A stretch of DNA of 64,000 bases from Pseudisothecium myosuroides (GCA_951799445.1 OX637292.1:8745296-8809295), one strand, 5' to 3'. Counted from the stretch's first letter, positions 45,645 to 58,082 are shown. Made by a program: numbers and translations. The notes: a model not told the origin generated them from the sequence alone.

Positions 45645-45879
45645 GTGAGTTTTTTATTTAGACTTTGATGTTTCTCCCTAATTAGCATTTATTGCCCTAA
45701 TTTGCCCTTAGAGCGTGATTAGCATCCGAGATTAGTGTAGATTAGAAGTTTAGATTCAAAAGTTGATAGATTAGGAATAGAGGTTTCCGAAAACATCTTA
45801 TAATTAAGATTTGACCGTAAACTGACCGCGTCAGGCTAAGTTAAGCGGTAGGAGGTAGAACGGGGGAATTTTAATTAAA

Positions 45880-46620
45880 AGTGAACCACAAGAAACAATG
45901 GACGGGAATTAGGATTAGATTAGAGGGAAGATTTAGGATTAAAATTAAAGATCAAATAGCAAGTTAAAAACCTAGGATTAAATTAAGATCTTAATTAGGG
46001 AAGTTAAAATTCAGAGGTCGAAAGTTGGAATTAAATTTAGGAGGATAACATTTAGAGCTAATCTAGGATTAAAACGATAGGATTAAATTTGGAAATAGAA
46101 GTCAAAAGTCAAAAGTCAAAAGTTTAGATTAAATTAAAAGGTTAAATTTTAGTCAATTGGGGAGTAAAAAGTGGGAGTGAAAAGCTAAAGGTAGAAGTTA
46201 AAAGTTAGAAGTAGAAGTAAAATTGTAGAGTTAGTTGGAAGTAGAAACATCTAGAGTCAAAGTGAAAACGTAGAGTCAAACCTAGAGGTTAAAATGGGGG
46301 ATTAATTTTAGAAGTAAAAATTTAGAGTTAAAAGTCAAAAACCTAGAGTTAAATTAGGAATAAAAAATCTACAGTAGAAAGTGGAAAGTTAGAGTTAAAT
46401 TTAGAAGGGATAAATTTAGAATAGAATAGAGGAGTAAAAACTTAGAGTCAAAAGTCAAAACATAGAATAGAAGTCGACAGTTAATACTTAAAGCCAAGTT
46501 AAAAAGTAAAAGTCTAGAGTTTCAATTAAAGGTTGAGAATTAGAATAAGAGTTTGACTTTAGAATTAGTCTTTAGAAGTAGAACTTCTAGGTAGAGTCTT
46601 AAAAACCCACGATAGTCTTA
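45880..46620 (+). repeat. Purine-rich degenerate repeat field
   Basis: Dozens of loosely repeated words such as AGAGTTAAA, AAAAGTCAAAA, TTAGAAGTAGAAG and AAACCTAGAGTTAAATTAGG, with very few C and strong strand asymmetry. The right arm has the complementary pyrimidine-rich field at 60470-61110. Confidence 0.75.
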
Positions 46621-46962
46621 GAGGTTCATGGAAGGAACATAGGGGTTCCCCTTTTTACGTAGTTAGGGACGTTAGAAATGACGTCAACTACCCAGTCTAC
46701 CCTCGACATAGGATAGATAGTTAGGGAGTTAGAATTTCACCATCACTCTGAACATCGCAGTTAACTTGTGAGTTATTACATGCATTCTAATTATTCGCTG
46801 CCATCCACGACACTTAGGAAACGTTAGCAAAAAAGATCCATTGCTTGGAAGGCACAGTGGACCGCGCTCACATCACCCCCATATATTAAAAATTGTGGAT
46901 AAAGGCATAGAACCTGGTCGGTGTTCGCTCTATTACCAAGGATGGGTAATCTTGCGCCCACA

Positions 46963-47804
46963 GGGACCAGGTGTTTTTTTTTGGGTTTTGGGCAAATGGT
47001 TATGTGACCTTTCTTTCAAGAAGGTTTTGAGTTTCGTGGTTCCTTCATTCTGGTGATTTGAATTGAAAGAGGCAAATTTTAAGTAAACAATTTTGAATAT
47101 GTATTTTTTGTATGCAATTTTTATATATGCTGGCTTTGTACAATGGATGAAATGAGGTTTTGGAAGCATTGTGGTAATAGTGTGCAAGGCCACCGTAATA
47201 GTTTGGCATTTTTAACATATTTGTCCCCTTTTCTTCTATAGGCTTGAAGTTGTCCATTTTTTTGAGAAAATTGGGCATTTTATAGCCTAAAAAAAACTTT
47301 GCGTGGGACTAGGGATTGTAACTCAAGAAAAAAAACATAACAGAGTTCAAAACTTAATGCAAGATGATGTGGTAGACCACAATGCATTTATTATTGGAGA
47401 CCACATCTTAAACTTAATTTGGAACTCAAGACCATGTCCAAACCACTTTACAATTAACTCTAATGAGTACCAAATTATTTCTTAGAGTTGTTGTTTCCAA
47501 AATATCTTAACAACACTTCAAATCAAGAGAAAAGGCCTGAGATTTACAAGTCAATGACACCTTTACGGGTCTCTAATATCATATTCCTTACCCAAATTCT
47601 TGTAAATTTTTTAGACTTTTTTTGCATTTATTTTTTGAGGTTTTTCAGACAAGCATCTATAACATCTAAAAGATGTCTTTTTGCAACCAAATTGCAATTG
47701 TGTTTACAATGATTTATCCTATTAATGATAAAAAAAATTCATGTCATTACTCTCTATATATATTGGAAAATAATACAATCCAATTATATTTAGTCTACAA
47801 TAAC
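46963..47804. other. AT-rich stretch after the left arm, nothing recognised
   Basis: Starts with a T run and GGGTTTTGGGCAAATGG. Only short frames. Confidence 0.4.
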
Positions 47805-47808
47805 TTAA

Positions 47809-48332
47809 CCCCTAAAGGACCAGGGGGTTGTCCAGATTTCAAAATTGTGAAGATCTATTATAAAACATTGCTTAGAACAATATTATAATAATGACTCTGA
47901 AACAATAGTTGTAAAATATGATTTATAAATCACATCTAATAGATCAACAATTATACAAATCGATATTTTACAATAAAATTTAAAACCAAGAATTGAAATT
48001 CCTTCTAAAATCAATTTTAGATTGAGTATTTATGATTTTCACAAGAATTTTTTTTCTATAAGTTCAAAATGCTAAGTTCTAATCATAGTGATTTTTGAAA
48101 GGTCATTTTTTGAACTGAAAAAGTTTTTTTTGAGGCTAGACCTCCCAATACCTTTTGAATTATAGAATATTTGCAAAGCAAAATCTTCATAATTTGAACC
48201 ATAAAAATGTTAAAGAACTAATACAAGAATCTTCAAAAAAAAATTGATGGATGAAAAAATGCATTTTGCTGAGTGCAGGATGTGTTTCCATTCATTCATT
48301 GTTCAAAATCTGCACTCATGGTCCTTAAGGGG
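47809..48332 (+). mobile_element. piggyBac-like MITE, subfamily B (524 bp), TTAA duplication
   Basis: TTAA-CCCCTAAAGGACCAGG at the left, CATGGTCCTTAAGGGG-TTAA at the right. Body parallels 40627-41202. Confidence 0.85.
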
Positions 48333-48956
48333 TTAAAATAATGTGATTTGGTTGGCTCAAGATCAAAGGGGAGGAAGTTTTGCATCAACAAAATTAAAGC
48401 TACCCTATGGAAACTTAAGTAGCTATCTAACTTAAACAAAGAGCGCATACTCTAGGGCAATGTGGTCTTGGGAACAAATTTTCACCATTTTGAAATAAAA
48501 AATACAAAGGGTATTTTTTGTAAAGGAAATTTAATTTTTTTCCCTACAAAACAACCTAATTCCTATTGTATTTTGGATTCCATTCTAATTCTTTGGACCC
48601 CCTACATGGTTGCAATGGTAATCCAATTAAAAGCCTCCCTTCAACTTGTGGAATAAAAAAGGAGCCTTTTGCCAAGTGTCTAAAGGACATTGCGATGGTC
48701 CTTGAAGTAATAAAACCGTTACTTTTCAACCCCGTTCCAACCCTTTCAACCCCAGTTCTACTGTGAAGTTGTCATAATGTCAATCCTTTACAACTTTACT
48801 ACATTAGGAAATAAGAAGACACAATTTGATCCCAACAGTAGCGGTCACAACCTCACAATTGGGTTGGGGGCTTTTTTCTCTATACATACGTTAGAAACAA
48901 GTCACCTTACTCACACCTTTTCATTAGTGGCTTTTTCACAAGAATTGGCCTTTCTA
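48333..48956. other. AT-rich spacer, nothing recognised
   Basis: Short overlapping frames (48462-48766) without family resemblance. Confidence 0.4.
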
Positions 48957-49147
48957 CACTAGTAGAGAGTTGGTCTTTTGTCCAAAACAACTCGTTCGTA
49001 ACCAATCATAATTTATCCATTGCAAGTGCAACTCGGACAATGTCCTAAATAACTCCTCCAAAATACCTTGCTTTTGAAAAAGAAAGTTGTTAAGATCAAA
49101 ATGATTTTTTTTGTATTGGTTGCAAAAGGACATGTTTTCTACTAGTA
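48957..49147. mobile_element. CACTA-type MITE (191 bp), CTA duplication
   Basis: Starts CACTAGTAGAGAG and ends TTTTCTACTAGTA (last base changed from G), flanked by CTA at 48954-48956 and 49148-49150. Subterminal TTTTGTCC / GGACATG pair. Confidence 0.65.
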
Positions 49148-49222
49148 CTATTGGGCTACCACAAATGATTTGCATGAAAAAGAAGTTTGGACAAGCATGA
49201 GAGGTCTCAAGGTTGTCTTCTA

Positions 49223-49524
49223 AGGTATCAGGCTCATAAACCGACCATCTAAGAATTCTTTGCCATTTTGGGGAAGCTAAACTCCTTCAAACAATTTTCA
49301 AGAAATTTTAGTAGGAAGAAAAATGGAATTTGCATCTAACCCAAGTCGTTTCATATTTTTTGGACCTTTGTGGAATTAGTTATGAATTTTTGAAGTTGAA
49401 ACGCAATGGTCACTAAAAGCGACCACCTCCTAAAATGTACATTGTTGGTACATGGAAGAAAGAAAAATGTTCCTCTGTGCCATGATCGATTTTACAGCCC
49501 AGTCACTTTATGAGCCTACTACCT
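49223..49524. mobile_element. AGGTA-type MITE (302 bp), TA duplication
   Basis: TA-AGGTATCAGGCTCATAAA at the left, TTTATGAGCCTACTACCT-TA at the right. Closest in its termini to the transposase-bearing element at 34160-38874. Confidence 0.8.
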
Positions 49525-49720
49525 TACATGTGTGTTGTGAGCAGTGCACGGGATTTTGTAGATGCGCAAGAGATTGTGTGTCCCACACAACCTTTTTGAA
49601 CCCCTAAATGCCCAAGCCTTTTCAAGTGTGTTTTGACTATGAAAAAAGAGCATGGGCTTATAGTTAACCCCAATGAGGCAAATTGTATTTTTTTCAAAAT
49701 CTAACCGTAAAGATGTTTAA

Positions 49721-51572
49721 CCCCTAAAGGATCGTTGTCCCTTTGGGGGACAAATGGGTTTTGGGGCAGGCACCTACGGGCTGAAATTTTCTCCTGATTT
49801 TTTGAAACTTTTTTTGGAGGTAGAAAAACTGAATAGCTTGTGAAAATATAATTTTTTTCACAATCGGTGCTCGGGAAAAAAAGTTATGACCAAATAAACT
49901 CAAACGAGGGGACAGGGGGCAGCCCAGGCAGCAAAATAACAATGGACAAAAATTTGAATTATTTTTTTTATATTTTTTTCTCATAGAAAATATTTTTGTC
50001 TATCTGGAAAGCTTTGATTCATTTCATTTCAATTTGTTATGAGAAAGTTATGGACATTCTTGTTTTTCGGGCAGTTAGAGCATCTTCTTGAAAAAAATAA
50101 CTTGTAGGATTCATTTTTGAATGCAACTTTTCAAATTTTTCAATTTCTTTTTTTCTGCATGGTTTAGTTTACTTGCTAGAACAATCTCACCATTGGGATT
50201 AGTGCATTTTAATTCCATCTAAAATATATTTTCCTTCTATCTTGTACCTACTTCTACTTAACAATTTTTTTAAGAATGATAATTAAGTTTTTTTGATTTT
50301 TTTTTCCTAGACTCTCAACTCAATTCTCCACTATTAAAATTTAAAGCTCAAAACTTTGTATTGCAAAAAATTTAACCCCTAAAGGACCAAGGCCTTTTTT
50401 CTGCCAGAAAACACTCAAAACTGCCATATCTATAGCAAAGAGTAAAAAAAATTGAATTTTTTTTTTCCATATCTAACCAGAGGATCTTACACCTAACTAG
50501 TATGAGAGTGTGTGTAAAAAATTTCAAAATTTTTGACCGCAAAGATTGCAAGATATCTGCGTTTAAAGTGAAAAAAGTGAAAAAAATAAGTTTTTCAGCA
50601 CATTGCAAGACTAGATTTTTTGACTTTGAACATTTTTAACTCAAAATTTTTGCACTACAGAGTTTTGAGCTTTAAATCTTCATAGTGGAAAATTGAGTTG
50701 AGAGTCTAGGAAAAGAAAAAAAAAAAAAAAAAAAAACTTAATTATCATTCTTAAAAAAATTGTTAAGTAGAAGTAGGTATGAGATAGAAGGAAAATCTAA
50801 AATATTAATATATTTTAGATGGAATTAAAATGCACTAATCCCAATGGTGAGATTGTTCTAACAAGTAAATTAGACCATGCAAAAATAAAAATTTGAAAAA
50901 TTGCATTCAGAAATGAATCCTACAAGTTATTTTTTTCAAGAAGATGCTCTAACTACCCGAAAAACAAGAATGTCCATAACTTTCTCATCTCAAATCCAAA
51001 TGAAATGAATCAAAGCTTTCCAGATAGACAAAAATATAATCTATGAGAAAAAAAATATTAAAAAAAAAATTCAAACTTTTGTCCATTTTTTTTTGGCTGC
51101 CCGGGCTGCCCATTGTCCCCTCGTTTGAGCTTATTTGGTCATAACTTTTTTTCCCAGGCACCGATTGTGAAAAAAATTATTTTCCCACAAAGCTATTCAG
51201 CTTTCCTACCTCCAAAAAAAGTTTCAAAAAATCAAGAGAAAATTTCAGCCCACAGGAACCTGCCTGAAAACGCATTTGTCCCCCGAAGGGACAATGGTCC
51301 TTTAGGGGTTAAGTCAAAAATGTTCAAAGTCAGAAAATCTGGTCCCGCAATTTGCTGAAAAACTTGTTTTTTGCACTTTAAACGCAGATATCTTGCAATC
51401 TGTGTGGTCAAAAATTATGAAATTTTTTACACACACTCTCATACTAGTTAGGTGTAAGATCCTATGGTTAGATGTGGAAAAAAAAATATTTTTCAAATTT
51501 TTTTACTTTTTGCTATAGAAATGGCAGCTTTGAGTGTTTTTGGGCAAAAAAAAGGCCTTGGTCCTCTAGGGG
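49721..51572 (-). mobile_element. piggyBac-like MITE, subfamily A, outer copy (915 bp without the insert)
   Basis: TTAA-CCCCTAAAGGATCG at 49717 and TTGGTCCTCTAGGGG-TTAA ending at 51576. The sequence 49721-50371 continues at 51313 after removal of the inner element: AAAAAATTTAAGTCAAAAATG is restored at the junction, equivalent to AAAAATTTTGAGTTAAAAATG in the inverse of the inner copy. Confidence 0.9.
50376..51308 (+). mobile_element. piggyBac-like MITE, subfamily A, inner copy (933 bp), intact
   Basis: TTAA (50372-50375) CCCCTAAAGGACCAAGG ... CAATGGTCCTTTAGGGG TTAA (51309-51312). It is the reference copy of the family; its left side carries GATCTTACACC and CTAGTATGAGAGTGTGTG, its right side GGGCTGCCCATTGTCCCCTC. 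It lies in inverse orientation inside the outer copy. No transposase frame. Confidence 0.92.
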
Positions 51573-52143
51573 TTAAAGAGCTTGATTATTATTATGCATA
51601 CCAATTTTGAGTGCAAAATTGCATAGGAGTTGTGAGATTATAACAAGAGAAATGTATGCTTTCTATTTTTAGTATGCTGCCCTCTCCACAATGTTTTAGA
51701 AATTTGCATATAAAAGTTTTTTGGGATGGGAAGTGACATGAACGACTACAAATAATGTTAGCGCACTAAAATGCACTTTCAAAAAACTTAATTTCACATG
51801 AAAAGCTATCAAAATTATTACACAATCCACCTTGCAATTGGTGAAGTGCAATTTTTTTTATAAGTATAAATCGCAAATAACTCAAAATCAACACTTGCAT
51901 GTTTAAATTTTCAATGGTGAAAATCATGAAAACACTTTACTCTTTCCATTGGGACCATTTTCAAAGCAAATGGATAAGTACAAGTTCTTAGATCTCAAAT
52001 CAAGTGAAATTGGTAAAAGTTGGGAAATGAAGTAAAATTAGGAAGCTTTATTCTTCCACTAATGGACATATATGGCTTTGAAGACCTCTCAAAAATCAAA
52101 TGTTTACCTTTAGCAGTGAAAAATGAAAGTTTTCAATAGTTAA

Positions 52144-52258
52144 CCCTAAAAACTGCTCGAATTTTTTTTTTTAAACGGTCAAACAAATTTAACCGTCCAT
52201 ACCGAAATGAGCCTGAAATTTCAAATCGACCATATATGGTCACTCAAGCAGTTAGGGG
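52144..52258. mobile_element. Short piggyBac-like MITE or composite right end (115 bp)
   Basis: TTAA-CCCTAAAAACTGCTCG and CAAGCAGTTAGGGG-TTAA are inverted. Because repeat F resumes directly after 52262 while its left part stops at 49594 before AACCCCTAAATGCCC, this could instead be the right end of a larger element (about 49596-52258) that received the nested pair. Confidence 0.55.
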
Positions 52259-52810
52259 TTAAGCTTGCAAAAATAGTGTCAAATTGTAAAATCTATTTCC
52301 AAAAATCCAAAATTTCAACTGAAATTTTGTCTTCTCATTGCCATCATTTTGATCCATTTTGAGTATTTTTCATCCAATTCACTGACAACCTTTCATCAAA
52401 TTTCAAGTACATTGACAGCCACTCTCACTGCCTATCTTTGAAGCCAAGGGCCCATAACATTCAGTAGCAGTAACTGGCTCTGCCCTCCACCGAACGAAAT
52501 GGTGTGGAATATACCACACCATTTCATCCAAGGGATGAAATGGTGCGGTATATTCTGCACCATATCAGTAACTACTGATTTCGTGCGGACAATTGTCAAT
52601 ATTTGTCAGAACTGAACTTCGAGCCCACGCCGCGACTGCACACTAAAGTAGTGGAAAATTAAAAAAATTCAAGTAAAACTGAATATAAAACAATAAGAAC
52701 TTTAAACAAAATGCTAATGGATTCATTGAGAGTATTGATTTCTATGTTATTGTACAATTACCTCACTTTGAATTGGAACCCATTTATGCATTGTGCTTTT
52801 GAAGGAAGAA

Positions 52811-53416
52811 GACAACTCTTTATATGTACATGGAGTGGTAGGAGGTAGAGCAATCCATGTGGGATAAATAAATTAGAATTTGTAGGTTCTCATGCACTCA
52901 TAGTTAAGTCAAAAACAAAGAATTGTGTTAAAAGTAGAATTTCAGACCTCGTTTAGACATAGTAAAATAATTTTTTTCAAAAAACTTTGAACTAAAAAAA
53001 TTTGGTAAATGAAGATAAGTTTCACCTCCAAAAATCCGTTTGGGATTTTGAATCCCCAATCAAAAGTTATGAATAAATTTCAGAGAGGATTTTTAATAGA
53101 CATTTTCTACAAAGTCATTTAAAAATCCATTCCAACCCCTCTCCGAAATTTATTCATAACTTTTGATTGGGGATTTAAAATCCCAAACGGATTTTTGGAG
53201 GTGAAACTTATCTTCATTTACCAACTTTTTTTAGTTCAAAGGTTTTTGAAAAAAGTTATTTTACTATGCCTAAACAAGGTCTGAAATTCTATTTTTAACA
53301 CAATTCTTTGTTTTTTACTTAACTATGAGTGCATGAGAACGTACAGATTCTATTTTATTTATCCCACATGGATTGCTCTACCTCCTACTACCCCATGTAT
53401 ATATATAGAGTTATCT
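52811..53416. repeat. Long hairpin (about 290-bp arms)
   Basis: GGTAGGAGGTAGAGCAATCC / GGATTGCTCTACCTCCTACT, CCAAAAATCCGTTTGGGATTTT / AAATCCCAAACGGATTTTTGG and ATGAATAAATTTC / GAAATTTATTCAT pair around a short centre near 53110. The same palindrome, more decayed, is the core of the CACTA element at 6683-8129, so this is probably a relic of that family lying within repeat F. Confidence 0.8.
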
Positions 53417-55159
53417 TTCACTTTGAAACCCAAAATAAGTTATTGATTGCAAATATTAACAAGGCATTAGTGTATTACTCATTGGATTCTTTGCCAACAT
53501 CTTTCACTACAATATTTGATGATTTGTATGTCAAGTCCTAAAATTAAGAAAATAAAATGGAACATACCATAATGTACTGTCACTATCCCGGTACTGAAGC
53601 TTACATAACATAAATTAAGTGGAGATGAAAGTTGTGGATGAGGATATCAGAGAGGAAAAGGCAGCCTATCTGAAGGCTATTGAATGTTATGCCCACGTTT
53701 CCTTCAACAAAAGTCAAGGCATTCTCACTATTCATCCGATCAAGCCTTTGAAATGAAACAGAGGCAGTGTGGCCAAAAACAAATCAAAATCAAGCCACCT
53801 GGAAATTCCAACTACATACTTTCGAGCAATTGAAGACCATAAGAGTCCGATAGAAATAATCTTGTGGACTCAAGGAGATATCACAATTACTTATTGTTTA
53901 TCACGGATGGTAGAATTTGGAAAACTTGAATTCATTTTTGAATTTTGCCATGGGCTAAATCAAAGAGCGGACTTCCACGTACAAAAATCAGCCAAACTTT
54001 GCATAAAAGACAAAAAAAAATTACAAAATTCTACATAGAAGTGAACAATATTTAATTTGCTTGGCGGAGTAATCATTAGAATTGTCGGGCAAGCAAGATT
54101 TTAGGGTTAGGAGGAGACAATTTTCAAAGGCATGTTTGACACATAATTTTCAAGGGCTCGTAAATCCTTGTTTTGTACTTACAAATCCATTCTGGACAAG
54201 TCAGGGAGACAACATTCGAATTTCCACGAAACTATAATGACTTTAAACAATGAACTTGAACTTTTGGTTTGTTTGTGTTAGTTTGACAACAAGGCAAAGC
54301 GACTCCGTATGTGTAGCTCTTCCTACTAACCTAGAAGTGAAAGTATCAAGGAACTTGGCAAAGGCAATTTCAACTATAGAAAACTTATGTATCAATTTCC
54401 AATTCCGATAACACATAAACGTTTGCTCTTAGAGACCCAAAACTAGATGGGGAGGTCATGTAATGCAAATCCTCCTCAATCCTCCTCCTCCTCCTAACGC
54501 TAGTCCGAAGACCATGGTGAATGAAGAGATTGCTAGGAGAAGTTCAACTAGCCATGTCTCATGAACATGGGAAGCAAGGTCTATCCTTGCTACTTCCTTT
54601 CGGACATAGATTCTATGTCACAAACCTAGGCCTAGTCACTAGTAATTAATAATAACAAATAGTCCAAACCACTATTTTTTTGTTCAGACTTTTGTTCATT
54701 CATTTTTTAGTGTAGATGAATTCTTGGATGCCTTGTGTGTTCTATGGTTTATGTTTTTCTAATAGCAAACGCTCTTCATTAAGTTGGAGTACATTTGCAA
54801 GAGCTCAATGAATCTATAAATTTAATCTACTATAAAACAACACAAAACAAGGAGCACATTTTAGAAGATGAAATGACTCATGCCAGCAAGGGCATCTCAA
54901 TCTTTGACCATTGAGCATCAAATAATCTAAAAAGAGATGAATCAAACTTTGAATTTTGAATTTTGAGTTTGCTTCTTTGCATATTCAGCCCAAACAATGC
55001 TAAAAATGGTCACTTTGGGATGAAGAGTTTTGGATGGAAAAAGTGTGGGTAATGAAAAATAATTATAGTCATAAGGATTTTTATCTTTTCTTCACATAGA
55101 ATATGTGCAAGGAGTTTCATAATCAAGTATTTTACTATTTGTGAGCGCTAAGTGTTTAA

Positions 55160-56079
55160 CCCCTGAAGGATAGAGGCTTTTTTTCCATCAAACAACACTT
55201 GCAACTGCCATTTCTATTGTGAAAAGCAAAAAAATTTAAAAATTGTTTTTTTTTGCATATCTAACCGTAGGATTGTACGCTAGACTAGTATAAGTACGTA
55301 TGGAAGAAATTTCTGAAACTTTGACCGCGTGGATTGCAAAATATTTGCATCCAAAGTGAAGAAAAAAAGTTTTTTTACACCTTCTATGACTAGATTTTTT
55401 GGCTTTGAATCTTTTTAACTTAAAATTTTTGTAATACTGATTTTGATTTTTTAACTTTTTATGTTGCATATTTGAGTTGAGAATATAGGAAAAAAATTTA
55501 GGAAAAAACCCCTTAATTTTCACTCATTAAAAAATTGTTAAGCAGAAGTAGGTTCAAAAATGAAGGAAAGACAAAACCATTAATAACTTTAAGATGGAGT
55601 TGAAACACAATAATCCCAACGGTGAGATTGTTCTAGCAAGCAAATTTAACCATGTCCAACAAATTTTTTTGGAAAATTGTAAAAATTGCATTCAAAAATA
55701 AATCCTATAGGTTATTTTTTCAAGAAGATGCTTAGATTGCCTGAAAAACTAAGATTGTCCATAACTTTTTCATCACAAGTCCAAATTAAATGAATCAAAG
55801 ATTCATGTATAGACAAAAATATAATATTTTAGGAATTTTTAAAAAAAATTATTTTGACTTTTTGTGATTTTTTTTGGTTGCCTGCCAATCTTTGTTTTTG
55901 GTTCATTGTGCCATAACTTTTGCTTTTGGGCACCGATTTAAATAAAAATTATATATCCACAAAGCTCTTGCAAAACTACACAATCTCAAAAAATGTCAAA
56001 AATTTTACTACAAATTGAGACAATAGGAACCTACCCGGACCCAAATTGTCCCTAGAGGGGACAAACGGTCCTTTAGGGG
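55160..56079 (+). mobile_element. piggyBac-like MITE, subfamily A (920 bp), TTAA duplication
   Basis: TTAA-CCCCTGAAGGATAG at 55156 and ACGGTCCTTTAGGGG-TTAA ending 56083. Body parallels 50376-51308 (GGATTGTACGCTAGACTAGTAT, GTGAGATTGTTCTAGCAAG). No ORF beyond 95 codons. Confidence 0.88.
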
Positions 56080-56214
56080 TTAAAGTAGAAAATTGTATGT
56101 TTTTCCTTGTATATCTCAATTTCAAAACTCAATAAAAACTAGGACAAATATAGATTTCATCTCTTAGTACATTGTATGCGCTTGGATTGAAAACTAGCAT
56201 TTGGACCCAATATT

Positions 56215-56450
56215 AGAGATACAACCCCTAAAGCCCTATGGCATGATTTCGTGGAAATTTTCACTTTGGGGCAAGCTCTTCTTGCTGCAATATTTGTTGG
56301 ATTGTTGTGAAATTTTTACTTAATTCAGTTGTGTTTCACTACAAGCTTGGTGCCAACAAATTTTTTTGACAATTCAAGTTGGGATTATAATGTTATGCCT
56401 CAAAAGGACATTTTTTTCAAAGTAGGGGGACTCCATGTGGGGATTGCTAT
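56215..56450 (-). repeat. Repeat pair member, inverted relative to 41645-41875
   Basis: GCATGATTTCGTGGAAATTTTCAC and GGGGCAAGCTCTTC match the 41.7-kb copy in reverse. It is followed at 56457 by GGATTGCTATTTTGCGTGCGC, which resembles one terminus of the 8348-11432 element, without a partner end. Confidence 0.55.
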
Positions 56451-56540
56451 TTTGCGTGCGCAGAGCGGTGAGCAGTGAGCGGTGAGCGTAGAGCGCAAGA
56501 AGTTGTACTTTTTTCTGCTAAAAGTTAAAGTTAAATAGAG

Positions 56541-56592
56541 ACAAAAGATAAAAGTAAAAGTAAAAGTAAAAGTAAAAATAAATGTGAAAATA
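56541..56592. repeat. (AAAAGT)n microsatellite
   Basis: TAAAAGTAAAAGTAAAAGT units in a row. The remaining 56593-57165 has no recognised gene. Confidence 0.8.
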
Positions 56593-57169
56593 AGAATAAT
56601 AGTGTAGTATTAGGGCCCTATAACCGTGGAAATTGCTGTGATAATGGAAACTATAGTAACCTAGTGATGTAGCAGGAGGTGTTTAAATTATAAATAGAGT
56701 AGTCATCAATTTGGGTAGATTATTATTTACCCTATGGCCGTGGGTCGTAAAGGCTTATTAAAGCAGGAATTTTTACGTATGGATAAGATCACAATACGAG
56801 TATAGGTCATTTTATCATCATTCTTGTAAAAGTGAAAATATTATGTCCCTCAACTGTCCGAGTAATAAAGTGTTGCTGCGAAATAGAATTTCAGGGTAGG
56901 GTGTATGTGTTCATGAATGCGGACTTAGTTGAGTCGCTTCTAACTATATGGTATTTCAACTTCCAATTTTTAAATATGTTTAAGTCTTGCAACTTGTAAA
57001 GATTATCTTCTGTGAAATTTGAATTATTAACATTTTGGGAATCCCCATCTTCATGTCCATGTGGGGAGTATGGGTGCATGAGGGAATATGCACAAATGTG
57101 ATGACAGTGACCAAGGACTAAAGGACCCAGGTAAAATAATGAGATCAGAATAAACAAAGCTAAGGTTAA

Positions 57170-58078
57170 CCCCTGAAGGCTTGTTTGTCTTGTTAGGGGA
57201 CAATTTGGGTCCGGATAGGTTCCAGTGCCCTCAATTTGTAGATAAATTTTTTGGGATTTTTTGAGGTTGTGCGGTTCTGCGAGAACTTTGTGGATATATA
57301 ATTTTTATTTCAATTGGTGCCTGGAAGAAAAAGTTATGCCAAAAATAGAGTTCGGCAGGCAGCATTAAAAAGTCACAAAAAGTCAAAATAAATTTCTTAA
57401 ATATTTTTTTTCAAATCTATGTCTTTTTGTCTACATTTGAAGCTTTGATTCATTCTATTTGGACTAATAATGAAAAAGTTATGGACAATCTCAGTTTTTT
57501 GGGCAATCTAAGCATCTTCTTGAAAAAATAACTTTTAAGATTCATGTGGAATGCAAATTTTAAAATTTTCAGAAAAAAATAGTTAGACAAGGTTGAATTT
57601 GCTTTCTAGAACAATCTCACTGTTGGAATTATGGTATTTCAATTTTGTCTTAGAGCTATTATCGATTTAGTTATTCCTTCAATCTTGAACCTACTTCTAC
57701 TTAATAATTTTTTAATGAATAACTGAAATTTAGTGTTTTTTTCTTGAAATTTTTTTTTCAAGATTCCCAAATGAAGTGTTCAACATATAAACTTAGAAAA
57801 TCAAAATCAACAATACACAAATTTAAGTTAAATAGGTTCAAAGCCCAAAAATCTAGTCAAGCAAGGTGCGAAAAAACTTCTTTTCTTCACTTCCAATGCA
57901 AATATCTTGCAATCTATTTGATCAAAGTTTTTGAAATTTCTTATGTACATTCTCATACTAGTCTAATATAAGATCCTACGGTTATATATGCAAAAAAAAA
58001 CAATTTTTATAGTTTTTTGCTCTTTGCAATAGAAGTGGCAGTTTTGAGTGTGTTTTCATGGAGAAAAGGCCTCGGGGC
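57170..58078 (-). mobile_element. piggyBac-like MITE, subfamily A (909 bp), inverse orientation
   Basis: TTAA-CCCCTGAAGGC at 57166 and AGGCCTCGGGGC-TTAA at 58079-58082. It is the mirror image of 55160-56079 (GGGACAATTTGGGTCCGGATAGG; CTTTGTGGATATATAATTTTTAT). The right terminus has drifted. Confidence 0.82.
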
Positions 58079-58082
58079 TTAA

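Larger units (their letters stand above)
44541..46962 (+). mobile_element. Internal region of the left inverted arm
   Basis: Consists of a GC-rich AGCCCAGC[G/T]GCAGTAAC array (44580-44710), an ACTCTAGTTTAGGAA[A/G]T array (44875-45020), a conserved stretch with a short ATG exon, and a purine-rich repeat field (45880-46620). The arm ends at GGGTAATCTTGCGCCCACA. The minus-strand frame at 45182-45688 is matched at 61323-61834, but the plus-strand exon is the better candidate for coding. Confidence 0.65.
49530..54860 (+). repeat. Repeat F, copy 3 (split at 49594 and resumed at 52263)
   Basis: 49535-49594 (GCAGTGCACGGGATTTTG ... CACACAACCTTTTT) and 52263-54860 align with copy 2 as one continuous unit. 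About 2.7 kb of TTAA-family material separates them. The 89-codon frame at 53769-54038 (CHGLNQRADFHVQKSAKL) has a decayed counterpart in copy 2 and is not recognised. Confidence 0.65.

Noticed and set aside
45182..45688. 168-codon minus-strand frame repeated at 61323-61834
   Set aside because: It crosses the conserved ATG exon on the opposite strand and repetitive DNA, has low-complexity hydrophobic composition and no family resemblance; duplication of the arms explains its recurrence.
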